A DNA stretch of 52,365 nt, from positions 1 to 52,365 of the IMG/VR virus record IMGVR_UViG_3300007754_000876; one strand, written 5' to 3'. The notes below the pieces were generated by a model, which did no database searches, was not told the origin of the DNA, and saw only the letters and a program-made list of their open reading frames with translations. Source of the stretch: a virus. The position numbers were made by a program, and so were the translations under genes. Shown here piece after piece: positions 9,614 through 18,651 of this stretch. The stretch's first letter is position 1; each line of letters starts with the position of its first letter.

Positions 9614-10745
9614 TCAATGGGCACCCAAAGCGCTAAAAGATATGATCAATTTCGATGGTACTGCTCCTGAAATCGATTGGCGACTCTTAGGACAGGGTCG
9701 GTTGCTGGATAGGTGCACACGTTCCAATCCAGAGCTCACTTTTATGATACCTTTCGCTGCAGATTCTTTATCACGGGTAATCAATTTATGTCTTGTTGTA
9801 TCGCACTTATTGATGAACACCAGTTCAAAGATTCTTCTTACAATAGCAGACGTAAATTACACACTGGATGAATTACAAAATAACCCGAGACTTGGTAACA
9901 ACGGTAGAAACTGGAATTACGAGGGTTATTTTTTTGCTACGCTTGCTCAATGGTGGGGTGGCGACACCTTTGAAAAGGTAGCGCTTGGTCGGCTCACTGT
10001 AATATTACGACCCCGGAAACCTGGAGAACCATTTCATCGAACACTTTATCTTAATGATATGCTTGAGCAAGTTACAACTCGATATGTCGCAAATTTAGAC
10101 GCCGACGTCTTAATCGACGCATCGACGATCAGGCTGGCACAGACTATGTTAAGCACCACACTGGATGGAGATGGCGTTGCTGATTTTATTTATCCATACG
10201 GTCATGGCCAGTATTCTTTAAGGGTATGGGCAAAGCACCAGCTTGAGACCTCAAGCGCCCCCGACGGCCACCGCGAAGCTGAAGAAGCAGCTTCAGCGGA
10301 GTTGGCATATGCAATCATTGAATTGATTGCAAAAGACAATATTGATTTGTTATATTATCAAAATACAATATTAGACGTAGTGAGTGTTCCCTGGTCATCG
10401 GCCTTTGGTCACATATTTTTTGCGAAGACAGAAGCTTATTTGAGGGCGTACGGAGAGAATGAGAATTTTGTTTCGTGGGGTGCTGAAGATATAGAGAGGT
10501 TTACTAGGTTTTCGAAGCTTGGGTTTAAAGTTATGAGATTTCCTTATCCTGTTGTACATCTCGAGCATCCTCGAGGTCTTGATTCTGGAAAGTCTAATCC
10601 GCATTTTCAATCGAATGAAGACTTGTGGGTTTCGCTACAAGACAAAGATGTTGATTGGATCAAGAATTATTATGAAAATTGTGAATATTACAAAGCTCGA
10701 AAATGGAAGAGCCTGGACATGGGTGAATTATTTAAATGGCAATAG
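9603..10745 (+). CDS. GT7C/chondroitin-synthase-like glycosyltransferase
   Basis: I chose ATG 9603 over TTG 9591 because AAAGGA sits just upstream of it; this gives 380 residues. Motifs fit a GT-A enzyme with a galactosyltransferase-type C-terminal (Glyco_transf_7C-like) domain: HRTLYLNDML, then NLDADV as the DXD near residue 164, and SWGAEDIERFTRF near residue 291, where W-G-x-E-D positions the acceptor. The VVHLEHPRG stretch follows. It is a clear paralogue of the gene at 11566-12531, and the GT11 gene lies between the two. It is likely a hexosyl- or hexosaminyltransferase, with the donor unknown. Confidence 0.75.
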   Translation: MSDSQWAPKALKDMINFDGTAPEIDWRLLGQGRLLDRCTRSNPELTFMIPFAADSLSRVINLCLVVSHLLMNTSSKILLTIADVNYTLDELQNNPRLGNNGRNWNYEGYFFATLAQWWGGDTFEKVALGRLTVILRPRKPGEPFHRTLYLNDMLEQVTTRYVANLDADVLIDASTIRLAQTMLSTTLDGDGVADFIYPYGHGQYSLRVWAKHQLETSSAPDGHREAEEAASAELAYAIIELIAKDNIDLLYYQNTILDVVSVPWSSAFGHIFFAKTEAYLRAYGENENFVSWGAEDIERFTRFSKLGFKVMRFPYPVVHLEHPRGLDSGKSNPHFQSNEDLWVSLQDKDVDWIKNYYENCEYYKARKWKSLDMGELFKWQ

Positions 10746-10756
10746 GTGAAAATTAG

Positions 10757-11557
10757 ATGTTTTTTTATTCTGAATTAGGAAAAAATGGAAGGATTGGAAA
10801 TCAAATGTTCCAATATGCCACGCTTTTTGCGTTGGGCAAAAATAGACAAATTGACATTGGTATACCTGCCGCTGCAGTTGAGGTGTTTAAGAATACTACA
10901 AAGCCGCTTAGTATTGTTGAGGCCTTCCCCAATTTGTCCGCGAAAAAAATAGACGACATTGAGGCTAAAGGGCAATATCAAGAAGAGAGCTTTTTATTTT
11001 CACCAAACCTGTTTTTGTTAATGGACAATTGTGATATTCATGGTTACTTCCAGTCTCCCCTTTACTTCTCTAAATTCCAGGAGGAGTTGAGAGAAGAGTT
11101 TCAATTTAGCAGAGATATAGATTCTGTTGCTCAAGGAAAAATAGATGATATTCGATCTTCTGATTCTCTTGTATGTGCCGTACATTTCAGGCGCTCCGAT
11201 TATCTAGAGTTCCCAAATTTTCACACTAATCTAGAAGCAGAATACTACAACACGGCAATCTCGATTATGCTAAATAAATTTCCTGACATTAAATTTGTAG
11301 CGTTTTCAGATGATGCTGAGTGGCTTCAAGAGACTTTGCCCCCAGAGATTTTGGCTTCCCCAGGTGAAAACCAATTCGAAGATATGTGTATGATGACTAA
11401 ATGTGACGCTCACGTAATCGCTAATTCTTCGTTTAGCTGGTGGGGGGCTTGGTTATCAACAAGTACTAATCTTGTTATCGCGCCCCAGCGCTGGTTTGGT
11501 CCTGAGGGGCCGAAAGACTGGAGTACAATTTACCCACCGGGATGGGGCTTGCTGTAG
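10757..11557 (+). CDS. Alpha-1,2-fucosyltransferase-like (GT11)
   Basis: This 266-residue protein carries the three hallmark motifs of family GT11: GRIGNQMFQYATLFAL at the N-terminus, HFRRSDYL (family form H-x-R-R-x-D-Y) near residue 148, and NSSFSWWGAWL near residue 223. GT11 enzymes transfer L-fucose from GDP-fucose, usually alpha-1,2 to galactose. GDP-fucose can be supplied by the Gmd and Fcl homologues at 32952 and 29174. It has an AGGTGAA ribosome-binding site and no membrane segment. It is slightly shorter than the typical 280-300 residues but has all the motifs. The acceptor is unknown; the flanking GT7C-like transferases are candidates for building it. Confidence 0.9.
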   Translation: MFFYSELGKNGRIGNQMFQYATLFALGKNRQIDIGIPAAAVEVFKNTTKPLSIVEAFPNLSAKKIDDIEAKGQYQEESFLFSPNLFLLMDNCDIHGYFQSPLYFSKFQEELREEFQFSRDIDSVAQGKIDDIRSSDSLVCAVHFRRSDYLEFPNFHTNLEAEYYNTAISIMLNKFPDIKFVAFSDDAEWLQETLPPEILASPGENQFEDMCMMTKCDAHVIANSSFSWWGAWLSTSTNLVIAPQRWFGPEGPKDWSTIYPPGWGLL

Positions 11558-11565
11558 GAGAAATA

Positions 11566-12531
11566 ATGTCTTGGTTTCCAGATGATATGAAAAATGCTGA
11601 GTGGGGTAACGTAGAGCTCGATACAGAGAGTACGTTATACAAATTGCTGTACCGTCCTGATGAGAAAAAACTCGACTTGAGCGATCACACATTTATTATT
11701 CCATATGCAACAGATTCTTATGTAAGATTATGGAATCTTGTAACCAGCGTTTTATACCTGCGAATTCATACATCTGCCAATATACTGATTTTCGCAGCAG
11801 AAGACCCAACTCTCAATATAGAACAAAATTTAGTTGCTGGGTTACAAGGCTTGTACACACCGAATATTACAAATGAATTTCTCCAAAAATTTATTGAAAG
11901 AGTAAAAATAATAAGTGCTACTCGTTCGACTGATCAACCGTTCCATCGTACACGCTATTTGAATGAAATGTTGGCAGTCGTAGATACACCGTATGTCGTA
12001 AATTTCGATGCAGACATATTGCTTCCATTGGGAACAATGGCAGTTTCTGCATTGGCACTTAGAGATGAAAATGCTGACTTTGTTTATCCGTATGGTCATG
12101 GTAAGAACCAGCTTCGTCTTTTTATTGAAGATGACATGTCATCTGATAGAAAGATTGTAGACGCTATTATCCATTCTGATTTTGGTGGTATATTAAACGA
12201 CCGCGGTCTTAGGTGGGGCGCAGCCTACGGCCAGGCGATATTTGCGAATACAGAGAAGTACAAACAAGCTGGCGGAGAAAATGAGGAATTTATTTCGTGG
12301 GGTGCCGAAGATGTTGAACGGTTTGTAAGGTTTATGAAGCTAGAGTATAATGTTTTAAGGCTACCATCTATCGTTTATCACTTAGAGCACCCACGAGGTC
12401 CTGATTCTGGTGTGACAAATCCAGCATTTCGACACAATGAACAGCTGTGGGAAACGCTTCAAAAAATGAGCAAAGACGAATTGATTGAATATTACAGCAA
12501 GTGTGGCTACCTAAAGAATCGCGGTTGGTAA
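11566..12531 (+). CDS. GT7C-like glycosyltransferase, paralogue of 9603-10745
   Basis: ATG 11566 is preferred because AGGAG lies about 7 bases upstream; ATG 11542 is in frame but would overlap the fucosyltransferase. The 321 residues repeat the motif set of the earlier paralogue: HRTRYLNEML, NFDADILLP near residue 146, YPYGHGKNQLR, SWGAEDVERFVRF near residue 244 and YHLEHPRGPDSG. It lacks the roughly 50-residue insert of its relative between the first strands and the DXD. The pair probably adds related sugars to the same glycan. The donor sugar is not readable. Confidence 0.75.
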   Translation: MSWFPDDMKNAEWGNVELDTESTLYKLLYRPDEKKLDLSDHTFIIPYATDSYVRLWNLVTSVLYLRIHTSANILIFAAEDPTLNIEQNLVAGLQGLYTPNITNEFLQKFIERVKIISATRSTDQPFHRTRYLNEMLAVVDTPYVVNFDADILLPLGTMAVSALALRDENADFVYPYGHGKNQLRLFIEDDMSSDRKIVDAIIHSDFGGILNDRGLRWGAAYGQAIFANTEKYKQAGGENEEFISWGAEDVERFVRFMKLEYNVLRLPSIVYHLEHPRGPDSGVTNPAFRHNEQLWETLQKMSKDELIEYYSKCGYLKNRGW

Positions 12532-12535
12532 TAAA

Positions 12536-13933
12536 ATGAGTTTTGCTGATTATTTCAAGGAAGTGTTTTATAAAAGGTTGTTTCAACCCCAATTGCCAGC
12601 AACGAGACCTCGCAATAGAGCAGATTCTTTGTTAAAGGTATTCGAAATTCTGGACGAAAGAAGTAAGAATGGCCAAGATTTTTTTCGCATTGTAGAAACG
12701 GGTACTGCTAGAGCAGACCATGGCCATTTGTGCTTTGGCGGTGACGGATGCTGTACTTACATTTTTGATAAGTTTGTGAATCATTATGATGGTGAAGTAT
12801 TATCCGTTGATATCAATGAAAAAAATTGTCGGTATTCCACCTCTATTACTTCACAGAAAACAGTATTATACCATCAAGACTCCGTGGAGATGCTTTGGTC
12901 AATGCCAGAAGCCGACAAGGTGGACCTTCTTTATTTGGACACCATTGATTTTGATCCTGAAAATCCGTATCCTTCTATGTCTCAATGTATGAAAGAGCTT
13001 TGTGCTGCTATGAAAAATTTAAGACCTGAGTCCATAGTCATTATCGATTCTCATGATCCGCTCTTTACGGGAGGAAAGATGTGCAAGAGCTTGTACGTCA
13101 AGAACTTTATGAGTGATATAAAAGCAGATCTACTTTTTGAAGATTATCAAATTGGGTGGATTTTCGAAAGTGACGACACCAATATAGACGAAAAAGATAC
13201 CAGTACGAATAAAAACGTCGATATGTCTGTAATGACTGAGACTCGTCATGCCGCGGCTCAAGAATACGAATGGGCTGCGACAGTTGACTGGGTAGGACAT
13301 GCTCTTCCTACTTTGAATCATTGGGTCGAGGAGAGGAATGATACAGAATATTGGTGCGGTGAATCGGGTGAAATGGCCAACCTAAATCAATTTTTTCTTA
13401 ATGATGAAGATGTTTGGTTAAAATTTGCAAAAGAAATTCAGGATAAGACTTTGTTGGAAATTGGGGGGTCTTGTTTTGGAACAGTGGCTAGATGGAGCTT
13501 TATAAAGACTCGTATACATATTGAGCCGTTGTTACCGAAGATTAATCCTTTCCTTGAGAAAGCGCTCCAAGGCCGCGACTCCTGGTACAAGGATGTAATC
13601 GAGTATCCAGTTTGTGCCGAAGAATTTATATCTGAGCTCGAAGATAGAATTGATGGGTGCATTTATACTAGAAATTGTCTTGATCACACCAAGAATCCCT
13701 GGGCAATTTTAGACAATATTGGTCGGTATGCTAAAAAGGGTTGTTATTTGTTATTGTGGACTGAAATAGCACACCTCGATGGTGGGGATGTTGGTCATAT
13801 AGACATAACTCATAATCCTGAAGATTTAGAGAGCTATATCAAGAATTTGGGCTTTGAAATTATAAGACCAGTCGTTGTTGGGAATTTAGAGCATACACTA
13901 GAATATGGTTGTTTTGCCATAAAGAATGAGTAA
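12536..13933 (+). CDS. Tandem two-domain SAM methyltransferase-like protein
   Basis: This 465-residue protein contains two class I methyltransferase-like units. Residues 1-215 include FRIVETGTARADHG near residue 52 (a G-x-G-type loop), LSVDINEKNCRY and DLLYLDTIDF, and they are closely similar to the whole of the separate gene at 20296-20940. Residues about 235-465 include a second loop, TLLEIGGSCFGTV, near residue 305, followed by an HIEPLLP acidic strand. The likely role is methylation of sugar hydroxyls in the glycan. There is only a weak ribosome-binding site before the ATG, so translation may be coupled to the upstream gene, which ends 4 bases before. Catalytic activity of each half is unproven. 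Confidence 0.65.
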   Translation: MSFADYFKEVFYKRLFQPQLPATRPRNRADSLLKVFEILDERSKNGQDFFRIVETGTARADHGHLCFGGDGCCTYIFDKFVNHYDGEVLSVDINEKNCRYSTSITSQKTVLYHQDSVEMLWSMPEADKVDLLYLDTIDFDPENPYPSMSQCMKELCAAMKNLRPESIVIIDSHDPLFTGGKMCKSLYVKNFMSDIKADLLFEDYQIGWIFESDDTNIDEKDTSTNKNVDMSVMTETRHAAAQEYEWAATVDWVGHALPTLNHWVEERNDTEYWCGESGEMANLNQFFLNDEDVWLKFAKEIQDKTLLEIGGSCFGTVARWSFIKTRIHIEPLLPKINPFLEKALQGRDSWYKDVIEYPVCAEEFISELEDRIDGCIYTRNCLDHTKNPWAILDNIGRYAKKGCYLLLWTEIAHLDGGDVGHIDITHNPEDLESYIKNLGFEIIRPVVVGNLEHTLEYGCFAIKNE

Positions 13934-14711
13934 TATGGAATTTGAAACGATATATTGCAATTACGCTGATGAAAATTATGAGCATCATCAAAGAAACATG
14001 GTGAACCATGTGATTGAAAACGGTATATTCGATTACGTTTGTGACTACACAAGGGAATGGCTTGTGACGACAGAATTTTATAAAGAAAATAAGTCCATTT
14101 TAGATAGAGAGCGCTTAGCTGGGTATATGCTATGGAAACCGTTTATTATTTTAGACGTTTTAGAGAAAGCAAAAGAAAACCAGATTGTTGTTTATATGGA
14201 CGTGGGTGATGTGCCCAACAAGGGTATTTCGGATTATGTAAAAAAATGGATGAAAAATAACGATTTATTAATTACGTTGGGCGGAAACAAAAATCGTCAA
14301 ATGACGAAAAGAGACACCTTTATTTTAATGGATTGTGAAGAAGAAAAATATTATAACGCTATTCAAGTCGAGGCGGGTTTCTTTGCAGCAAAGAAAACTA
14401 CAAGTAATATTGCTTTTATTCGGGAGTGGCTAGAATATTGTAAGGATGAGAGAATACTAACAGATATTCCAAACCAGCTCGGCGTCTCTAATTTTGATGA
14501 GTTTATAGATCATCGTCATGATCAAAGTATTTTGTCACTTTTACAAGTAAAATATAATATCCAAACATCTTCTAAGCATAGAGGATACGTGGGGTTTAAC
14601 GTTAATATGCACAAAAAGGGTCACAAGTACGCAAATGGCGGGTCTAGTATTGGGACATCTGGGATATTTTCCCATTGGAATAATCGTGGGGAGTGGAGAG
14701 CAGAAGAATGA
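13926..14711 (+). CDS. Putative GT-A-type glycosyltransferase
   Basis: This 261-residue protein belongs to no family I can name with certainty. GYMLWKPFIILDVLEKAK near residue 65 and VVYMDVGDVP (a DXD-like D-V-G-D) near residue 93 resemble capsule-locus glycosyltransferases of GT-A type. It also has QVEAGFFAAKK and HRHDQSILSLL, the usual acceptor-side pattern of such proteins. It overlaps both neighbours by a few bases. Locally it is among the most AT-rich genes in the window (one 60-base line at 14221 has 16 G/C). It is likely cytosolic. A glycosyltransferase is the best guess from motifs and context. Confidence 0.5.
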   Translation: MSNMEFETIYCNYADENYEHHQRNMVNHVIENGIFDYVCDYTREWLVTTEFYKENKSILDRERLAGYMLWKPFIILDVLEKAKENQIVVYMDVGDVPNKGISDYVKKWMKNNDLLITLGGNKNRQMTKRDTFILMDCEEEKYYNAIQVEAGFFAAKKTTSNIAFIREWLEYCKDERILTDIPNQLGVSNFDEFIDHRHDQSILSLLQVKYNIQTSSKHRGYVGFNVNMHKKGHKYANGGSSIGTSGIFSHWNNRGEWRAEE

Positions 14712-15034
14712 GTAGTGATAAAAAGACATATGTGTTTGATTTGGATAATACGCTATGCGACACGAAGCGAAACGCTGATGATACAGCGTGGGGGTATTTA
14801 GACTCTAAGCCACATCTCGACAGAATAGAGAGAGTAAATGAGCTGTTTCAACAAGGTCACACAATCATTATAGAGACAGCTCGTGGCTCGTTTTCCAAGG
14901 TTAATTGGTATATCCAGACCCATGAGCAATTAACGTCGTGGGGCCTGAAATTCCATCAGTTAAGAACGGGCGTAAAATTTGCTGCCGACTATTTTATTGA
15001 TGACAAGGCAATAAATTCAGAGGAGTTTTTTTAG
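14708..15034 (+). CDS. Small HAD-superfamily phosphatase-like protein
   Basis: Start ATG 14708 (ATGA overlap with the previous stop, AGAAGA upstream) is preferred over GTG 14693; it gives 108 residues. YVFDLDNTLCDT is HAD motif I, ETARGS fills the place of motif II, and FAADYFIDDKAIN carries the terminal D-D of motif IV. Such short capless HAD proteins are common in capsule and LPS loci, often beside nucleotidyltransferases. It is too short for typical GmhB (about 190 residues), but a role as sugar-phosphate phosphatase in the heptose route cannot be excluded. Confidence 0.7.
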   Translation: MSSDKKTYVFDLDNTLCDTKRNADDTAWGYLDSKPHLDRIERVNELFQQGHTIIIETARGSFSKVNWYIQTHEQLTSWGLKFHQLRTGVKFAADYFIDDKAINSEEFF

Positions 15035-16371
15035 TGGCCGCCGAGATAGCAGCTTCGAATAGGCACATACCACTTTTCAAAAAGACCTATTATGGTTTAG
15101 TTCCTTTTGAGAGACGATACGGAAGCGCTTTCGATAAGACTTACAAGTTCTTATGCGAGTCTGAGTCATGGACTTTGCAGAGACTTCTAGATTATCAACA
15201 CGTCCAATTTAAGCTACTCATTTCTCATGTGTATAAGAACGTTCCATATTATAGGCGTTTAATGAATGAAAGGGGTCTTACTATTGATTCGTTTCGAACC
15301 ATCGAAGACCTTCATTTGCTGCCGTATCTTACTAAAGAAATTATTAGAGACAATATTCAAGATCTAATCGCAACAAACATGAATGATCGCCCGGTCGAGT
15401 TTAGAACAAGCGGCTCAACAGGAAAGAAGTTAGTATTCTATGGCACTGACGATCTTTATAAAAAAGAAGCCGCGTTTATTTTAAGGGCTTTTCGCTCCCA
15501 CGGTGCGACGATGTACGATAAGCCCAGTGTGTGGATACGAAGGTACGTTCCTAAGAACAATAACTCTCCGCTTTGGTATTACGATCATGAGCTCAGGCGC
15601 CTATACATGTCTGCTTACAATATCAATTCTGATACCATCAAGGATTATGTCACAGAGATTAATCGAAAGAAATATCACACTTTAGTTGGCTACCCGTCAA
15701 GCATCTATATTTTTGCATGTATGTGCGAAGAATCAGGCTTATATCCGGCCGGTATAGAGGCAATCCATGTAGCATCAGAAAAAATGCTGGATAAATGGAA
15801 AGACAAAATCGAAGAAGTTTTTGGGATAATTCCAAAGGCTCATTATGGTATGCAGGAAAAAGTTGTATTGCACCATCAGACGTCGCATTCGACTGCTTAT
15901 ATCGAAAATTTTGAGTATGGCATTACTGAATTTGATAATACCGAAGGTCAAAATGTTATTGTAGGTACAGGATTTTTAAATTACTATATGCCTTTTATTC
16001 GATATCGCACAAGTGATGTGGGGATACTGAACCCGGATGGGGCCCCCTATCGTATGTTAGATATCGATGGAAGATGTGACGATATTCTTGTTTCAAAAAA
16101 TGGTGCCCGCCTTCCTGGTGTTAATTTTTATACGATGATGTACAAGATTGACGGTGTAAAAATGTTCCAGATTATTCAGAAGACCAGGGAAACAATCGAA
16201 TTTCTTTTAGTGCCCAATGAACACTACACAGAGGAAACGATATTAGAAATAACAACAGGCTTAAAACAGAGATTAGGAAATTTAGATATTAGTGTTCAAG
16301 TAGTCGAGAAAATCAAAAGAAGCCACGATACTGGCAAAATCAGGTGCATATTCAATGAGTGTGAAAGCTAA
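15034..16371 (+). CDS. CapK/phenylacetate-CoA-ligase-like adenylate-forming enzyme
   Basis: The GTG start shares its G with the previous TAG stop, with GAGGAG about 8 bases upstream. The 445 residues match the CapK/PaaK group: HVYKNVPYYRRLM near the N-terminus, an FRTSGSTGKKL phosphate-binding loop near residue 127, a GMQEK stretch and the late YRTSDVG motif that closes the adenylation site. Members activate a carboxylate as acyl-AMP. In polysaccharide loci CapK homologues are recurrent but their substrates are poorly known. Next to an aminotransferase and a UDP-sugar dehydrogenase, it might activate an acid for an amide or ester on a sugar. That is inference. Confidence 0.8.
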   Translation: MAAEIAASNRHIPLFKKTYYGLVPFERRYGSAFDKTYKFLCESESWTLQRLLDYQHVQFKLLISHVYKNVPYYRRLMNERGLTIDSFRTIEDLHLLPYLTKEIIRDNIQDLIATNMNDRPVEFRTSGSTGKKLVFYGTDDLYKKEAAFILRAFRSHGATMYDKPSVWIRRYVPKNNNSPLWYYDHELRRLYMSAYNINSDTIKDYVTEINRKKYHTLVGYPSSIYIFACMCEESGLYPAGIEAIHVASEKMLDKWKDKIEEVFGIIPKAHYGMQEKVVLHHQTSHSTAYIENFEYGITEFDNTEGQNVIVGTGFLNYYMPFIRYRTSDVGILNPDGAPYRMLDIDGRCDDILVSKNGARLPGVNFYTMMYKIDGVKMFQIIQKTRETIEFLLVPNEHYTEETILEITTGLKQRLGNLDISVQVVEKIKRSHDTGKIRCIFNECES

Positions 16372-17413
16372 AAAGCGGGTGATGTCTTTAGAGCCCTACA
16401 ACGTCGGAAAACGATTTGAATTACCCGTTGGGTGGGAATGCTTTGATTGGAATGAATCTGCATTTCCTCCAACTCCTCATGTTCGTAATGCTATTGAAGA
16501 GTTCATGAAAAGTGGCAAGATGGAAAAATATCCGGATATTTCAAATAAGCGTTTAAAGGAAGAACTTTCTCTTTATGTGAATTTACCCACAAGTCATATT
16601 GAGGCCTATAATGGGTCTGACGCTGCACTAAGGGATATTTTTGCGGTTTTCGTAGATGAAGAAACACGGGTCCTATCCTATCAACCCTCATACACTCAGG
16701 TGGATACCTTTATTGTTCTCAATACAGAGCATTATACGCAGGTACAAATCGAAGACCCTTTAGGCAATCATGTTTATGACTTTAGTCACTGTGCAAATTA
16801 CGACGTGGTGTATCTTGTAACTCCCAACAATCCCACTGGAAAGACGATTTCACTTTCCGTGATTACTTCATTAGTGGAAAAATATAGAGAGACTTTGTTT
16901 GTAGTAGACGAAGCGTATTACGAATATTCAGGTATTTCATGTTCAGACTTGGTTTTAGAGCATGAAAATCTTTTAGTAATAAGAACGTTTTCTAAGGCAT
17001 TCGGCTTAGCAGCCCTTAGGTTAGGGTATGTGCTTGGACATCCTTCTTCTTTGTTCTTGTTAAGAAAAATTAAAAATGGGAAGAGCGTTAATGCACTTTC
17101 TCAAGTGGCTGGTATAGCTTGTTTGGAGGACTTATCATATCTCCATGCTCGTGTTAGTGAAATAAAGGAATCAAAAAGAGCGTTCATCGAAGGAGTAAAC
17201 AGGTTTCCAGGTTTTTATGCCTTAGAAAGTGAAGCGAATTTTGTTTTACTTCGAGTACCAGATGTTTCTTCTTTTATTGACACCATGACACAAAACAAGA
17301 TTGTAGTTCGTGATCGCAGCTATATAACAAATTTAGAAAATTGTGTTAGAATCACTATTGGATCATTGGTTCATGTGGATAACATTTTGAATATAATAGA
17401 GCGGAGCACATAG
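16355..17413 (+). CDS. PLP aminotransferase, class I/II (HisC-like)
   Basis: This 352-residue protein has the fold-type I signature: YNGSDAALRDIF (cofactor phosphate loop), TPNNPTGKTIS, VVDEAYYEY, and RTFSKAFGLAALRLGY with the Schiff-base lysine at residue 214. The length fits histidinol-phosphate aminotransferase relatives. AGGTG lies about 9 bases before ATG 16355, supporting that start; ATG 16382 is an alternative. It overlaps the CapK-like gene by 17 bases and the next gene by one base. It is unlikely to serve histidine synthesis in this context; it more probably makes an amino compound attached to the glycan. Confidence 0.8.
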   Translation: MSVKAKKRVMSLEPYNVGKRFELPVGWECFDWNESAFPPTPHVRNAIEEFMKSGKMEKYPDISNKRLKEELSLYVNLPTSHIEAYNGSDAALRDIFAVFVDEETRVLSYQPSYTQVDTFIVLNTEHYTQVQIEDPLGNHVYDFSHCANYDVVYLVTPNNPTGKTISLSVITSLVEKYRETLFVVDEAYYEYSGISCSDLVLEHENLLVIRTFSKAFGLAALRLGYVLGHPSSLFLLRKIKNGKSVNALSQVAGIACLEDLSYLHARVSEIKESKRAFIEGVNRFPGFYALESEANFVLLRVPDVSSFIDTMTQNKIVVRDRSYITNLENCVRITIGSLVHVDNILNIIERST

Positions 17414-18642
17414 TGGATATTTCTTTTATAGGTCTTGGGAAGCTAGGGCTACCCTTGGCATGCTGTCTTGCCAAGTCAAAAAACAGAGTGCTGTGTGTTG
17501 ATAAAAATGAACATGTATTAGACAAATTAAATCGTAAGACGCTTCCTTTTTTTGAGCCTGGATTAGAAGAGCTTTTGCTTGAGGTGAGTCCAAATATAAT
17601 AGGCTTTACTGATTCATATTTTCGAGCAATCAATGAGACAAATGCGACAATAATTTTAGTGAACACACAATTGGGCGATGATGGATATGCATCTGACTTT
17701 GTGGAGTCCGCACTTTCCGATATTGCTTTAAATCTTCGAATGAGCGATAAGCCGTATCATACAATCGTACTGTCTTCTACAATATTACCCAGTACAATCA
17801 AGACAAAGCTAATTCCTCTAGTAGAGAAAATTTCTAAAAGAAAGTATAAAGAAGGTTTCGGTTTCTCATACGTTCCAGATTTTGTGCGGTTAGGCGCTGT
17901 TATTCAAGATTTTAGAAATCCAGAATTTTTCTTGATAGGTGCGAATTGTGATTATGATTATAACGTAACAAAAGAGATTTTTGAAGGCTTACATGAAAAT
18001 GATCCTCCAAACTACAAGTTGACACTTGAAGAAGCAGAGATTGCGAAAGTGGGATTAAACGCTTTTATTGTTAGCAAAATTACATTTGCAAATTTTCTTG
18101 GCCGGTTATGCGATGATTTAGAAAATGTTGATATTCATAATATTACCGAAGCAATTGGAAATGATCGTAGAATTTCTCCGTTTTTCTTTCGATCGGGAGC
18201 GCCATATGGCGGAACATGCTTCCCACGTGATACATGGGCCTTTATAAGATTTGCCCAAGACCGTGGTTATCAAGCGAAAAATTTAATATTTGCCGATGAA
18301 GTTAATGAAATGGTTTACCAAGACATCTTGAAGAAAGCATCGAGATTTGAGCGCATAGGAATTTTGGGATTGTCGTTTAAACCAAATTCACCAGTTACGA
18401 TTGGGTCACCGTCCGTTCGATTGATAAAGGACCTCAAAAAACTTGGGAAGCAAGTTTATACATTCGACCCACTTTTGGAAACATACGAAAATTTAGATGA
18501 TGAAGTGACAGCATGCAAAAGCCCACAGGCATGTGTCGATTGTTCTGACGTAGCAGTTGTAATGCACTATGATTTGAGATATAATGGATTATCATTTTTT
18601 GATACCAAAATTATCGACGTTTGGGGTATTGGTAATGAGTGA
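17413..18642 (+). CDS. UDP-glucose/UDP-sugar 6-dehydrogenase-like
   Basis: This 409-residue protein begins at a GTG that overlaps the previous TAG. FIGLGKLGLPLACCLA is the N-terminal NAD-binding G-x-G-x-x-G; the middle domain contains GAPYGGTCFPRD with catalytic Cys269; the C-terminal domain begins with IGILGLSFKPNSPV. These are the three domains of the Ugd/WecC/VipA family, which oxidise a nucleotide-sugar C6 alcohol to a uronate. The substrate (UDP-Glc, UDP-GlcNAc, UDP-ManNAc or GDP-Man) cannot be fixed by eye. It supplies an acidic sugar to the island's glycan. Confidence 0.88.
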   Translation: MDISFIGLGKLGLPLACCLAKSKNRVLCVDKNEHVLDKLNRKTLPFFEPGLEELLLEVSPNIIGFTDSYFRAINETNATIILVNTQLGDDGYASDFVESALSDIALNLRMSDKPYHTIVLSSTILPSTIKTKLIPLVEKISKRKYKEGFGFSYVPDFVRLGAVIQDFRNPEFFLIGANCDYDYNVTKEIFEGLHENDPPNYKLTLEEAEIAKVGLNAFIVSKITFANFLGRLCDDLENVDIHNITEAIGNDRRISPFFFRSGAPYGGTCFPRDTWAFIRFAQDRGYQAKNLIFADEVNEMVYQDILKKASRFERIGILGLSFKPNSPVTIGSPSVRLIKDLKKLGKQVYTFDPLLETYENLDDEVTACKSPQACVDCSDVAVVMHYDLRYNGLSFFDTKIIDVWGIGNE

Positions 18643-18651
18643 GGATGAATC

